A stretch of 64,000 nucleotides of DNA from contig CP102611.1 in assembly GCA_041874755.1 (NCBI GenBank), positions 3,162,001-3,226,000 of the forward strand, given 5' to 3'. The first letter of the stretch is position 1. Each line of letters opens with the position of its first letter. Both the position numbers and the translations under genes were made by a program. Shown here one piece after another: positions 1 through 7,675 of this stretch. The notes under the pieces were generated by a model. It worked only from the letters and a program-made list of their open reading frames with translations, was not told where the DNA came from and searched no databases. Origin of the DNA: Chitinibacter sp. SCUT-21. GTDB lineage: Bacteria; Pseudomonadota; Gammaproteobacteria; Burkholderiales; Chitinibacteraceae.

Positions 1-689
1 CTACTGGCGACGCTATTATTTTTGGCTAAGCGACTGCGGTACGAGCGCATTGTGCCGCCTGTGGCCAAGTCGAATTGCGGCGTCGCCGCCCAGCTCAATT
101 CAAGCCCAGCAGGCCCGACCGCACTGGCGGTAAATGGATTGCTTAAGCGCAGTGTGGGCGTGATTTGCCAATTGACGATAATGAATGGAAACACGCTGGT
201 ATCGTCGAAATTGCTAAATGCGCCCAAGCCAAGGCCAAGCAATAAATCGGGGGAGAATGATTTGGCGATAAATCCTGTCGCGCCATAATTGAGACCATCG
301 CTGTGCTCGGCATCGGTTTCGCCTGAATATTCAACACTGGGTGAGAATGAATAAATCAAGCCACCTGGGCTGGCAAAGGTGTAGTTCAGGCTAACCCCGG
401 TTTGCTCAATGGTTTCCCACGGTGTTTTGCCACCCCAGGCTTGCGGGTGTTTAAAATCCCAATCTTGCCGCGCAGCCGAAAAATCAATGCCAACGCTATT
501 TTGCGCATCAAGGCGGTGCTTAATTCCGAAATGGCCCATGATCCAATGGGTTTTGGCTTCGCCGCCTGAGTCGAGCTTAAATTCAGCGCTGCGGATCGAG
601 CTAACTGCATAGTCATAACTGCTTTCATTGGCCTGTGCCAAACTGGCCGCTTGGGCAAATAATAAGGTCATCAGAGTTTGCTTGAGCAT
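1..689 (-). CDS. Putative outer-membrane beta-barrel protein (3' part beyond left edge)
   Basis: I read this frame directly on the minus strand. It is open from an ATG at 689 to the window edge (229 codons seen, no stop). A GGAGA ribosome site lies about 8 bases before the ATG; an in-frame ATG at 704 would bypass it, so 689 is preferred. The first ~20 residues form a signal peptide ending near AQA. The rest has the alternating polar/hydrophobic pattern of beta strands, with short turns such as SAARQDWDF and PSVEYSGETD, so an outer-membrane location is inferred. The sequence resembles the DUF6268 type of barrel proteins, but this is from memory and the C-terminal strand is missing. Substrate or role unknown. 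Confidence 0.6.
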   Translation of the reverse strand, partial: MLKQTLMTLLFAQAASLAQANESSYDYAVSSIRSAEFKLDSGGEAKTHWIMGHFGIKHRLDAQNSVGIDFSAARQDWDFKHPQAWGGKTPWETIEQTGVSLNYTFASPGGLIYSFSPSVEYSGETDAEHSDGLNYGATGFIAKSFSPDLLLGLGLGAFSNFDDTSVFPFIIVNWQITPTLRLSNPFTASAVGPAGLELSWAATPQFDLATGGTMRSYRSRLAKNNSVAS

Positions 690-958
690 TTGATCGTTCT
701 CCATGGTGAGTGCTGCGCAAGGTTTACACCTTGTCGACGTCGCTACTGTAAAAGGCATTGATGCCTGCCACTGCACGCTGCGATAAAATGTAATTGGCAT
801 TGATAAGCAGTCGCGATTGGCGATGAATGGTTCTTGTGTTGCGTTGCCATCCAGGCCGAAAGCGTGCGCTAAAGCGCCGCCATATCCGCGCCAGGGTTGA
901 CGGCGGCGGGCCTACGCCGCAGACTGATCGACTTACTGAATATGCGGAAAAACTGACG

Positions 959-1531
959 ATGACCACGGTAGTAGTCGTGCAAAAAGACGGCCAAATTGCC
1001 ATTGCGGCCGATAGCCAATCGACTTTTGGCGATATGCGTTTGGGCGCAATCGACGATGCGCGCTGGAATAAAATTTTTGAGCACAATGGCAGCTATTTTG
1101 CGATTTGCGGCAGCGCAGCGCACGATCTGGTGCTGCAATCGGCGCTAAAGAAAATTAAAAATCTTGATTTTTCCAGCCGCGCCGCCATCTTTGAGTCATT
1201 CCGCAAATTGCACGTCAAACTCAAAGAAGACTTCTACCTTAAACCCGATGAGGAAGAAGACGATCCGTACGAATCGAGCCAGATGACGGTGTTGATCGCC
1301 AATCAGCACGGCATTTTTGGCGTGTACAGCCTGCGCGAAGTGTATGAATTCCAGCGTTTTTGGGCGATGGGCAGCGGGCGCGATTTTGCGATTGGCGCGA
1401 TGAATGCGCTGTACGATCAGCTCGACGCAGCCGGTTTAGCCAAAGCCGGCATCGAAGCCGGTTGCGCGTTTGATATTAGCTCGAGCATGCCAATGACCAG
1501 CTATCAGCTGGCAAAAGTGCAGCCAGAATAA
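959..1531 (+). CDS. Proteasome/HslV-like Ntn-hydrolase
   Basis: A 190-residue protein that begins MTTVVVVQKDG. Removal of Met would expose Thr as the N-terminal nucleophile, as in HslV and proteasome beta subunits. Counting from that Thr, Asp is at position 17 (motif AADSQ), the position used by the family, and a Lys is at 37 (NKIF) where the family has one near 33. The length is close to HslV (about 175). No HslU ATPase gene is adjacent, so a stand-alone peptidase is possible; bacterial relatives include Anbu-type proteins. The longer frame upstream (from 827) lacks the Ntn start, so ATG 959 is chosen; a weak GGAAA lies before it. Substrate unknown. Confidence 0.7.
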   Translation: MTTVVVVQKDGQIAIAADSQSTFGDMRLGAIDDARWNKIFEHNGSYFAICGSAAHDLVLQSALKKIKNLDFSSRAAIFESFRKLHVKLKEDFYLKPDEEEDDPYESSQMTVLIANQHGIFGVYSLREVYEFQRFWAMGSGRDFAIGAMNALYDQLDAAGLAKAGIEAGCAFDISSSMPMTSYQLAKVQPE

Positions 1532-1545
1532 GCGTTTTCACAAGG

Positions 1546-1551
1546 TATAAT
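1546..1551 (+). promoter_or_regulatory. Possible -10 element before hslO
   Basis: A perfect TATAAT lies 63 bases before the hslO start, in the 82-base gap after the Ntn-hydrolase gene. I see no convincing -35 hexamer at 16-18 bases upstream and no sigma-32 type CCCAT-T, so this is only a candidate. Confidence 0.3.
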
Positions 1552-1613
1552 GGCGGCAAAAGTACGGATTCGTTCTGGCTTTTGTCCAGAACACAGCTTG
1601 AAAGGTTGAAGCA

Positions 1614-2501
1614 ATGAAAGATGTTTTAGAGCGTTTCTTGTTTGAAAAAGCGCCGGTGCGCGGCGAATTGGTCAAGCTCGACGCCACGTATAAAGAAGTG
1701 CTGGCGCGGCATAATTACCCGCAAGTGCTGCAATCGCGCTTGGGCGAATTGATGGCGGCCGGCGCGCTGCTGTCGGCCATGCTTAAATTTGACGGCACTT
1801 TGGTGATGCAAATGCACGGCACTGGCGCCTTGCAATTGCTGGTGGTTGAAGTGACCAGCCAAAACACCTTGCGCGCGACCGCGCGTTGGGACGCCGACAA
1901 GATTGGTCAATTTGACGGACAAGATGCGAAGGCATCCATCGCCGAGTTATTGGGGCGTGGCCGCTTTATGATCACGATCGACCCAACGGTGGGCGAGGCG
2001 TATCAAGGCGTCGTTGGCATGGAAGTCGGCCAAACCGTAGCGCAGATTATCGAGCACTACATGACGCATTCCGAGCAGCTCGACACCCGTTTGTGGTTAG
2101 CGTGCGAAGACGGCATTGCGGCGGGCATGATGTTGCAAAAAATGCCAGCGCAAGATGACTTGGAAAACACTTGGGATCACCTCGTGACGCTGGCCGATAC
2201 GGTGAAAAACGAAGAGCTATTGCAGCTCGAGCCGCGCGAAACACTGTACCGCCTATTTCACGAAGACAGCGCCCGCGTGTTCGACCCAGCGACACCGCGT
2301 TTCGCCTGTACCTGCTCGCGCGAGCGCGTTGGCGGCATGATCAAATTGATGGAACGCCATGAAGTCGACGAAGTACTAGCCGAGCGCGGCAACGTGCATG
2401 TGGTGTGCGATTTCTGCGGCAAAGAATACAGCTTCGACCCGGTGGATATTGGCGTGTTGTATGCCGGTGATAATGGGCCGGTGAATCATACTGTGCAGTA
2501 G
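1614..2501 (+). CDS. hslO: Redox-regulated chaperone Hsp33
   Basis: A 295-residue cytoplasmic holdase that is activated by oxidative stress. The C-terminal zinc/redox switch is intact: Cys232-x-Cys234 and Cys265-x2-Cys268, the same numbering known for E. coli Hsp33. In the family, reduced cysteines bind zinc and keep the chaperone off; disulfide formation with unfolding exposes the client site. Start ATG 1614 follows AAAGGTTGA. The gene is monocistronic in appearance, bounded by its own terminator at 2551. Confidence 0.95.
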   Translation: MKDVLERFLFEKAPVRGELVKLDATYKEVLARHNYPQVLQSRLGELMAAGALLSAMLKFDGTLVMQMHGTGALQLLVVEVTSQNTLRATARWDADKIGQFDGQDAKASIAELLGRGRFMITIDPTVGEAYQGVVGMEVGQTVAQIIEHYMTHSEQLDTRLWLACEDGIAAGMMLQKMPAQDDLENTWDHLVTLADTVKNEELLQLEPRETLYRLFHEDSARVFDPATPRFACTCSRERVGGMIKLMERHEVDEVLAERGNVHVVCDFCGKEYSFDPVDIGVLYAGDNGPVNHTVQ

Positions 2502-2550
2502 TATTTGATTGTGGGCTAATTTGATATTAACCTGTGAGGCAATACCCTAA

Positions 2551-2580
2551 AGCCAGCGTTCTGATACGCTGGCTTTTTGT
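2551..2580 (+). terminator. Rho-independent terminator of hslO
   Basis: An 8-bp perfect stem (AGCCAGCG/CGCTGGCT) with an 8-base loop is followed by TTTTTG, 50 bases after the hslO stop. Confidence 0.85.
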
Positions 2581-2650
2581 TTGGAGTTCGGCAAGGCTTG
2601 CAATGGTGGGTCTTGCTTAGCGATTGATTTGGCGCATTGCAGTTTGAACA

Positions 2651-2677
2651 CCGTTCGGCCTGAGCCTGTCGAAGGCC
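2651..2677. repeat. REP-like intergenic palindromic motif
   Basis: The motif CCGTTCGGCCTGAGCCTG followed by TCGAAGGCC is a variant of a sequence I know as a common intergenic repeat of proteobacteria (CCTTCGACAGGCTCAG on the other strand). Only one clear copy is visible in the window. Confidence 0.5.
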
Positions 2678-2835
2678 ATGAATTCATGCATCAGAGGGCT
2701 GGATCAATAGTGCCAATTTAAATTGTTGTTCCAAATCCGCGATTGCATGGCCTGCTGGCGCAGGCGGTAAATCGGCGGTTTTGCGCTTCAATTTTGCGTC
2801 GAAACACGTTTATGCGTCTACGCCGCGATGGTTTA

Positions 2836-2907
2836 ATGCGCGTTCCGCCGCGCAGACGGGTAGGGAGCTTTGCTTCTCCAAAGCCCCCTACACCCCAAAA
2901 GAGCCCC
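2836..2907 (+). repeat. Structured repeat unit, copy 1
   Basis: The unit starts ATGCGCGTTCCGCCGCGC, continues with a hairpin at 2861-2890 (12-bp stem with one mismatch, 6-base loop CTTCTC) and ends CACCCCAAA-CCCC. Copy 2 at 3371-3443 is the same unit in opposite orientation. Stem bases differ between copies but pairing is kept. Confidence 0.7.
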
Positions 2908-3068
2908 GATCGCCGCGAAACCCCATCTGAAAAAAGCCCGTCAGGGCGCCGCTACAACTCGCGTTGCGCTAACGTCGCAACGCTCAAACACGACGCGGCT
3001 TAAAACCCTGACGGCCATTTTTCAAACGGCGCGTCTCCACGGGCTTTCCGTCCTAATTGGCTGTACCT

Positions 3069-3149
3069 GTAGGGTCGGCTTCAGCTGACCAAGTGCAAAC
3101 ACAAAAGGTCGGCTACACGAAGCGCACCTAAAGGCGAAGCCGACCCTAC
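3069..3149. repeat. 14-base inverted repeat (GTAGGGTCGGCTTC)
   Basis: GTAGGGTCGGCTTC at 3069-3082 is matched perfectly in inverse by GAAGCCGACCCTAC at 3136-3149, with 53 bases between. The GTAG-type start resembles REP elements. No U-run follows, so it is not an obvious terminator. Confidence 0.65.
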
Positions 3150-3370
3150 GGGTATTTCGATAAAAATCAAATAAGCATTGTTCTACAGTGCAATACATCG
3201 GCAGGTATATATCGCAATGGTGAATTTGCGGGAATTCCCCTTTCATCAAGCCGAGTGAGGAACAAGCGGTTCGGGGTTTCGGCGAGGACTGTTTGAGGCC
3301 GCAGGCCGAGTTCCGCAGCCGCCGAATCGATTGTCCGCAGCGAGGGCATTTTGCGCAGCAAAACTTGATG

Positions 3371-3443
3371 AGGGGTCGCCTTTGGGGTGAAGGGGTATTT
3401 GGCGAAGCAAATACCCCTTCCCGTTAGCGCGGCGGAACGCGCA
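3371..3443 (-). repeat. Structured repeat unit, copy 2 (inverted)
   Basis: Read on the minus strand it begins ATGCGCGTTCCGCCGCGC exactly as copy 1. Its hairpin has a perfect 12-bp stem AAGGGGTATTTG/CAAATACCCCTT and loop CTTCGC, followed by CACCCCAAAGGCGACCCC. Several differences from copy 1 are compensated on both stem sides. Confidence 0.7.
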
Positions 3444-3626
3444 TCAAAAACATTGTGCCGTAGGCACTTAAAATGATTACAATCGTTGAAATTAAATTGG
3501 CTGCAATCGGCCAATAGCTGTCTATCAGACGAATTTATCATTTTATTTTACGAATCTACAGAGATTTGAGATGTTAAATAGAAATTTATATTCGGACCAA
3601 CTTTTGCCAAAAGAAGCATACCCTGC

Positions 3627-4667
3627 TTGTTGTTATTACTAGCTTCTACCTGTAGCGCCCCATCAAAAATGAATACTCCCGACACCGCACAAGAAATTAT
3701 CCGGATGCTTGAACAAAACTATGCGGGTTATCAAGACAAATATTCAAAATATCAAACAGAAATACTCAATGCTCGAATGCAACTGTTGGAAAGCAGCAAT
3801 GAACCGGTCGAATTAGATCAGGCAATTAGGACTTATCTGGCAGCCTTTCATGAAGGGCATATTCGTTTGGATAGCCAATATACTCGTCAACATAGTGCGG
3901 CTCAGCCAAATATGAGTTACAGCCCCCGTTTGAAGCTAAGTAACGATTGGATATGGCTGACAATTCCAAGTTTCGACGATAGGTGGAGGGATAAAATTAA
4001 GGACCTACTTGCCGAACATCAGGCTGAAATCATTGATGGGCGTACACTTGTTATTGATTTGCGTGAAAACAGCGGGGGAAGTGATGAGAGCTATTCTGCG
4101 CTGCTGCCTTTTGTAATGAGTGGCGCATTTCAGATTACGGGTATGCAAGTTCTCAGTACCCCAGACAATATCAAGGCGTGGGAAGCTCTTCCCCATCAGT
4201 TTCCAGATATGTCCGATGAGACAAAGGCTCAAGTACATTCCTTAACTGAGAACATGAGTGCCCACCCCAAACAATTTGTAAACATGGGTGATTCATTAAG
4301 CTACACGATACCACCTGAAGAGTTTGGAGGTGTGCAGAAAAATCCGTCTAAAGTTATTGTTATACAAAGCAAAAAAACGGCAAGTTCCGCTGAGCAATTT
4401 TTACTTGCAGCCAAGCAGAGTCATAAGGTAGTTAGGATTGGAGAAAATAGCGCAGGCGTCCTTGATTATGCAAATATGCGCCAATTTGACTTAGCATCAG
4501 GACATCGGACTTTATGGTTAGGAACTACGCGAAGTCTGCGGGTATCGCAGGGATTAGGGATTGATGAAATTGGCATCGTTCCAGATATCAAATTGGATCA
4601 CGATACACTTTTTAATGATGATGTTCTAGAAATGGCAATTAGAAGTCATATTGCAAAAAAACTATAG
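3627..4667 (+). CDS. S41-family peptidase, exported
   Basis: A protein of about 346 residues related to C-terminal-processing/tricorn-like serine peptidases. The core signature is present: VIVIQSKKTASSAEQFLLAA, where the second Ser of SSAE is the expected nucleophile, preceded by a LVIDLRENSGG strand-loop typical of S41. No PDZ domain is evident. The N-terminus LLLLLASTCSA looks like a signal peptide or weak lipobox (Thr before Cys is not canonical). The listed start is TTG; the frame is open upstream to 3582 without a normal start, while an ATG at 3571 lies in another frame, so a small frameshift or an annotation problem at the start is possible. Isolated gene after the repeat patch; convergent with pepN. 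Confidence 0.75.
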   Translation: MLLLLASTCSAPSKMNTPDTAQEIIRMLEQNYAGYQDKYSKYQTEILNARMQLLESSNEPVELDQAIRTYLAAFHEGHIRLDSQYTRQHSAAQPNMSYSPRLKLSNDWIWLTIPSFDDRWRDKIKDLLAEHQAEIIDGRTLVIDLRENSGGSDESYSALLPFVMSGAFQITGMQVLSTPDNIKAWEALPHQFPDMSDETKAQVHSLTENMSAHPKQFVNMGDSLSYTIPPEEFGGVQKNPSKVIVIQSKKTASSAEQFLLAAKQSHKVVRIGENSAGVLDYANMRQFDLASGHRTLWLGTTRSLRVSQGLGIDEIGIVPDIKLDHDTLFNDDVLEMAIRSHIAKKL

Positions 4668-4740
4668 AGCCTTGCCTTTTATATGAATGGCATTTCATAA
4701 TCAACTAGAGGAAGCTTTGGGTCGACAGCCGGCAAAAGCA

Positions 4741-4778
4741 AAAAACAAAAACCGCCAGCATGGGCGGTTTTTGTTTTT
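4741..4778. terminator. Bidirectional terminator between S41 peptidase and pepN
   Basis: AAAAACAAAAACCGCC (4741-4756) pairs perfectly with GGCGGTTTTTGTTTTT (4763-4778) around a 6-base loop. A and T runs flank both sides, so it can end transcripts from both strands. Confidence 0.9.
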
Positions 4779-4804
4779 TTAAGACTGCTTGCGGCAGGTC
4801 CGGA

Positions 4805-7435
4805 TTAAGCCCCGAGTGACTTGCTCACAATCTCAAACGTATCCGACGACAAACCTTGATGGTCGCGAATGCGCTCCAACTCCTGCTTCATCAACTCGCG
4901 GCGTACCGGTTCGATTTTTTTCCAGCGGTTAAAGCAGCTAGCGAGACGCGCGGCGATTTGGGGGTTGATGGCGTCGAGCTCGATGATTTTTTCCGAGGCA
5001 AACGCGTAGCCATAACCGTCGGCAGCGTGGAAGTGCTGCAGGTTCAAGACGCAGAACGACGTGATGAGCGAGCGCACTTTGTTCGGGTTTTTAATCGAAA
5101 ACGCCGGATGCGCCAGCAGGCTTTGTACGCGGTTCAGTACGCCTTTGCGACGGCTGGTCGCTTGCAGCATAAACCATTTGTCCATCACCAATGCGTCGTC
5201 TTTCCATTGCGAGGCAAAGTCGGCCAGTTGCGCCTCGCCACCATCGCGATTGACTAGCGCGCGTAGCGCGGCCAAGCGGTCGGTCATATTGTCGGCTTTG
5301 CGGTATTGATCGGCGAGCAGGCTGCCGATCATCGCTTCATCTAGCTCGGCCAAGAAATCCAAGCAGACGTTTTTCAAGTCGCGCCGCGCGACTTGCTCGC
5401 CGCCGTAGTGATACGGCTTGCCGTCGTTCAGTTTTTGGTACACAGCGAGCAATTCTTGGCGTAATTCACGCGCGATTTGTTGTTTGATGCTGTTGCAGAC
5501 CAAGGCCAAGCGGCTTGGGTCGACGTCATCAAGTTGCTCAAGCAAATAACTTTCGGCGGGTAATTGCAACATCAAGGCCAGCAGCGCTGGGTCGAGCTTG
5601 TCGTTGCCTAGCAATTGGCGATACGCAGCGATAAATTGCTCGGGGGCGGTAATCGCTTGTTCTGGCGCTTGGGCGTACAGGCGTTTAATCAGCGAGCAGG
5701 CGAAGGTATTGGCCGCTTCCCAGCGCGAAAACGCGTCGCTGTCGTGCGCCATTAAGAACACCAAATCGTCGTCGCTGTAGGCGTAATCTAAAATCACTGG
5801 CGCAGAAAAATCGCGCAGCAGCGATGGCACGGGCGGGCAGGGCACGTTGATAAAGGTGAAGGTTTGCGAAGCTTCGCGCAATTGCAATACGCGCGTGCCG
5901 GCGCTGGCTTGCGCCTCGCCTTGCAATTGCAGCGGCAAATCTTGTCCGCGACGATCGATCAGCCCCATCGCAACGGGAATATGGAACGGCAGTTTAATTT
6001 CTTGGCCCGGTGTTGGTGGGCAAGATTGGCTGAGCGTCAGGGTATACGTCTGCGCGTCAGCATTGTATACGCCCTGAGCGGATACCCTAGGGGTGCCTGC
6101 TTGACTGTACCAACGTTCGAACTGGGTCAAGTCTGCGTGATTCGCGTCGGCCATCGCTGCACGGAAGTCGTCGCACGTTACCGCTTGGCCGTCGTGGCGC
6201 TTGAAGTACAAGTCCATGCCCTTACGGAAACCGTCGCGGCCGAGCAGCGTTTCGTACATGCGCACGACTTCGCTGCCTTTTTCGTACACGGTCATCGTGT
6301 AGAAATTATTGATTTCCAGATATTCATCCGGGCGAATCGGGTGCGCTTGTGGGCCCGCGTCTTCGGCGAACTGGCTGGTGCGCAGTGTACGCACATTGCT
6401 GATGCGCTGTACGGCGCGGCTGCCGAGATCGCTGGAGAATTCTTGGTCGCGGTAAACCGTTAGACCTTCTTTCAGTGACAATTGGAACCAGTCGCGACAG
6501 GTGACGCGATTGCCGGTCCAGTTGTGGAAGTATTCGTGCGCAACAATCGCGTCGATCGCGTCAAAGTCGGCGTCGGTTGCGGTTTCGGGTTTGGCTAACA
6601 CGTATTTGGTGTTGAAAATATTCAAACCCTTGTTTTCCATTGCGCCCATATTAAAGTCGGATACGGCGACGATCATATAGGTATCCAGATCGTATTCGAG
6701 GCCATAGCGCTCTTCATCCCACGCCATTGATTTTTGCGCGGCGGCCAAAGCGTGGTGGCATTTATCCAAATTGCCTGCTTCAACGTAGATTTCGATATTA
6801 ATCGTGCGGCCCGATTGCGTTTGATGCGTGCCCGATAGCACAACCAAGCGGCCAGCGACGAGGGCGAATAAATAAGATGGCTTTTTAAACGGGTCGACCC
6901 ATTTCACCCAGTGGCGGTTTTTGTCGAGCTGGCCTTCGCCAACGCGGTTGCCGTTCGAGAGCAACACCGGATATTTGGTTTTGTCGGCAATCATCGTCGT
7001 CGTGAACTTGGCCATTACGTCGGGGCGATCGAGGTAATAGGTGATTTTGCGAAAGCCTTCGGCCTCGCACTGCGTGAACAAATTACCGCTCGATTCAAAC
7101 AAGCCCATCAAGCTGGTATTAGTCGACGGATTAATTTGTGTGACGATTTCCAAAATGCCGTCTTCGGGCATGTTCGCAATCGTCAGTGTCTGATCGTCGA
7201 CACAGTAGGCCTCCGGCGACAACAACACCCCATCAAGCTTGACGCTATCGAGTTGTAACTCTTCGCCATGTAGGATCAGCGGCGCATCGGCGGCCACGTC
7301 TTTATTGCGGCGGATAATTAATCTAGAAGTAACTTTAGTGTGGGTATCGTCCAGATCAAACGTTAAATCAACGCGGTCGATAAGATAGCTTGGGGGGGTA
7401 TAGTCAAGGCGACGAATGGCTTGGCGGCTGCTCAT
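4805..7435 (-). CDS. pepN: Aminopeptidase N (M1 zinc metallopeptidase)
   Basis: An 876-residue cytoplasmic aminopeptidase that removes N-terminal residues from peptides. The exopeptidase motif GAMEN is at 264-268. The zinc site is HEYFH (His300, Glu301, His304) with Glu323 in LKEG as third ligand. Length and arrangement match E. coli PepN (870 residues), with the N-terminal beta saddle, thermolysin-like domain and a C-terminal helical domain. Start at 7435 (MSSRQAIRRLDYTPPSYLI) matches the family N-terminus. The gene stands alone, converging on the S41 peptidase and diverging from cysI. Confidence 0.97.
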   Translation of the reverse strand: MSSRQAIRRLDYTPPSYLIDRVDLTFDLDDTHTKVTSRLIIRRNKDVAADAPLILHGEELQLDSVKLDGVLLSPEAYCVDDQTLTIANMPEDGILEIVTQINPSTNTSLMGLFESSGNLFTQCEAEGFRKITYYLDRPDVMAKFTTTMIADKTKYPVLLSNGNRVGEGQLDKNRHWVKWVDPFKKPSYLFALVAGRLVVLSGTHQTQSGRTINIEIYVEAGNLDKCHHALAAAQKSMAWDEERYGLEYDLDTYMIVAVSDFNMGAMENKGLNIFNTKYVLAKPETATDADFDAIDAIVAHEYFHNWTGNRVTCRDWFQLSLKEGLTVYRDQEFSSDLGSRAVQRISNVRTLRTSQFAEDAGPQAHPIRPDEYLEINNFYTMTVYEKGSEVVRMYETLLGRDGFRKGMDLYFKRHDGQAVTCDDFRAAMADANHADLTQFERWYSQAGTPRVSAQGVYNADAQTYTLTLSQSCPPTPGQEIKLPFHIPVAMGLIDRRGQDLPLQLQGEAQASAGTRVLQLREASQTFTFINVPCPPVPSLLRDFSAPVILDYAYSDDDLVFLMAHDSDAFSRWEAANTFACSLIKRLYAQAPEQAITAPEQFIAAYRQLLGNDKLDPALLALMLQLPAESYLLEQLDDVDPSRLALVCNSIKQQIARELRQELLAVYQKLNDGKPYHYGGEQVARRDLKNVCLDFLAELDEAMIGSLLADQYRKADNMTDRLAALRALVNRDGGEAQLADFASQWKDDALVMDKWFMLQATSRRKGVLNRVQSLLAHPAFSIKNPNKVRSLITSFCVLNLQHFHAADGYGYAFASEKIIELDAINPQIAARLASCFNRWKKIEPVRRELMKQELERIRDHQGLSSDTFEIVSKSLGA

Positions 7436-7675
7436 GCTGTGCGGCTCTTTTTGCTAACTGATAAAGTCTGCAAGAGTAAACCTAGCGCACGGGCAAGACA
7501 ATGCCCGCTCTGTGGTGATAATCATGAATTGCTATTGCGTTCCAATTGTGGGTGCGTTTTTGCGTTGGGTCAGATAGAACTAAAAAATAGATGCATATTC
7601 AAAAAGAATCGTTCTCTTGAATATAGAAGGGCTGGTATTATTGCAACCTGTCTGCCGTCTAACCGGATTGAAGCA

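Larger units (their letters stand above)
2581..3581. other. 1-kb gene-free patch with nested inverted repeats
   Basis: No believable coding sequence was found here; the short frames lack ribosome sites and family resemblance. The stretch instead holds a palindromic REP-like sequence (2651-2677), two diverged inverted copies of a hairpin unit (2836-2907 and 3371-3443), a 9-base inverted repeat CCGTCAGGG (2938-2946 with 3006-3014) and a 14-base inverted repeat (3069-3082 with 3136-3149). From memory, sequences like the 3270-3440 segment recur between genes in betaproteobacteria and are often mistranslated as small hypothetical proteins; that needs a search. Confidence 0.6.

Noticed and set aside
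2743..3088. Two short plus-strand frames
   Set aside because: They run through the first repeat copy, are Arg/Pro-rich and have no family signature.
3167..3541. Open frame on the minus strand (124 residues) in the repeat patch
   Set aside because: It crosses the structured repeat unit, has no ribosome site and its sequence is dictated by the hairpins; similar translations of this repeat are commonly over-annotated.
6911..7258. Plus-strand frames opposite pepN
   Set aside because: They mirror the pepN codons, whose protein has all M1 peptidase motifs.
7421..7675. N-terminal extension of cysI
   Set aside because: The family starts at MYIYDDYDQK (7676); the extension reads through the promoter gap.
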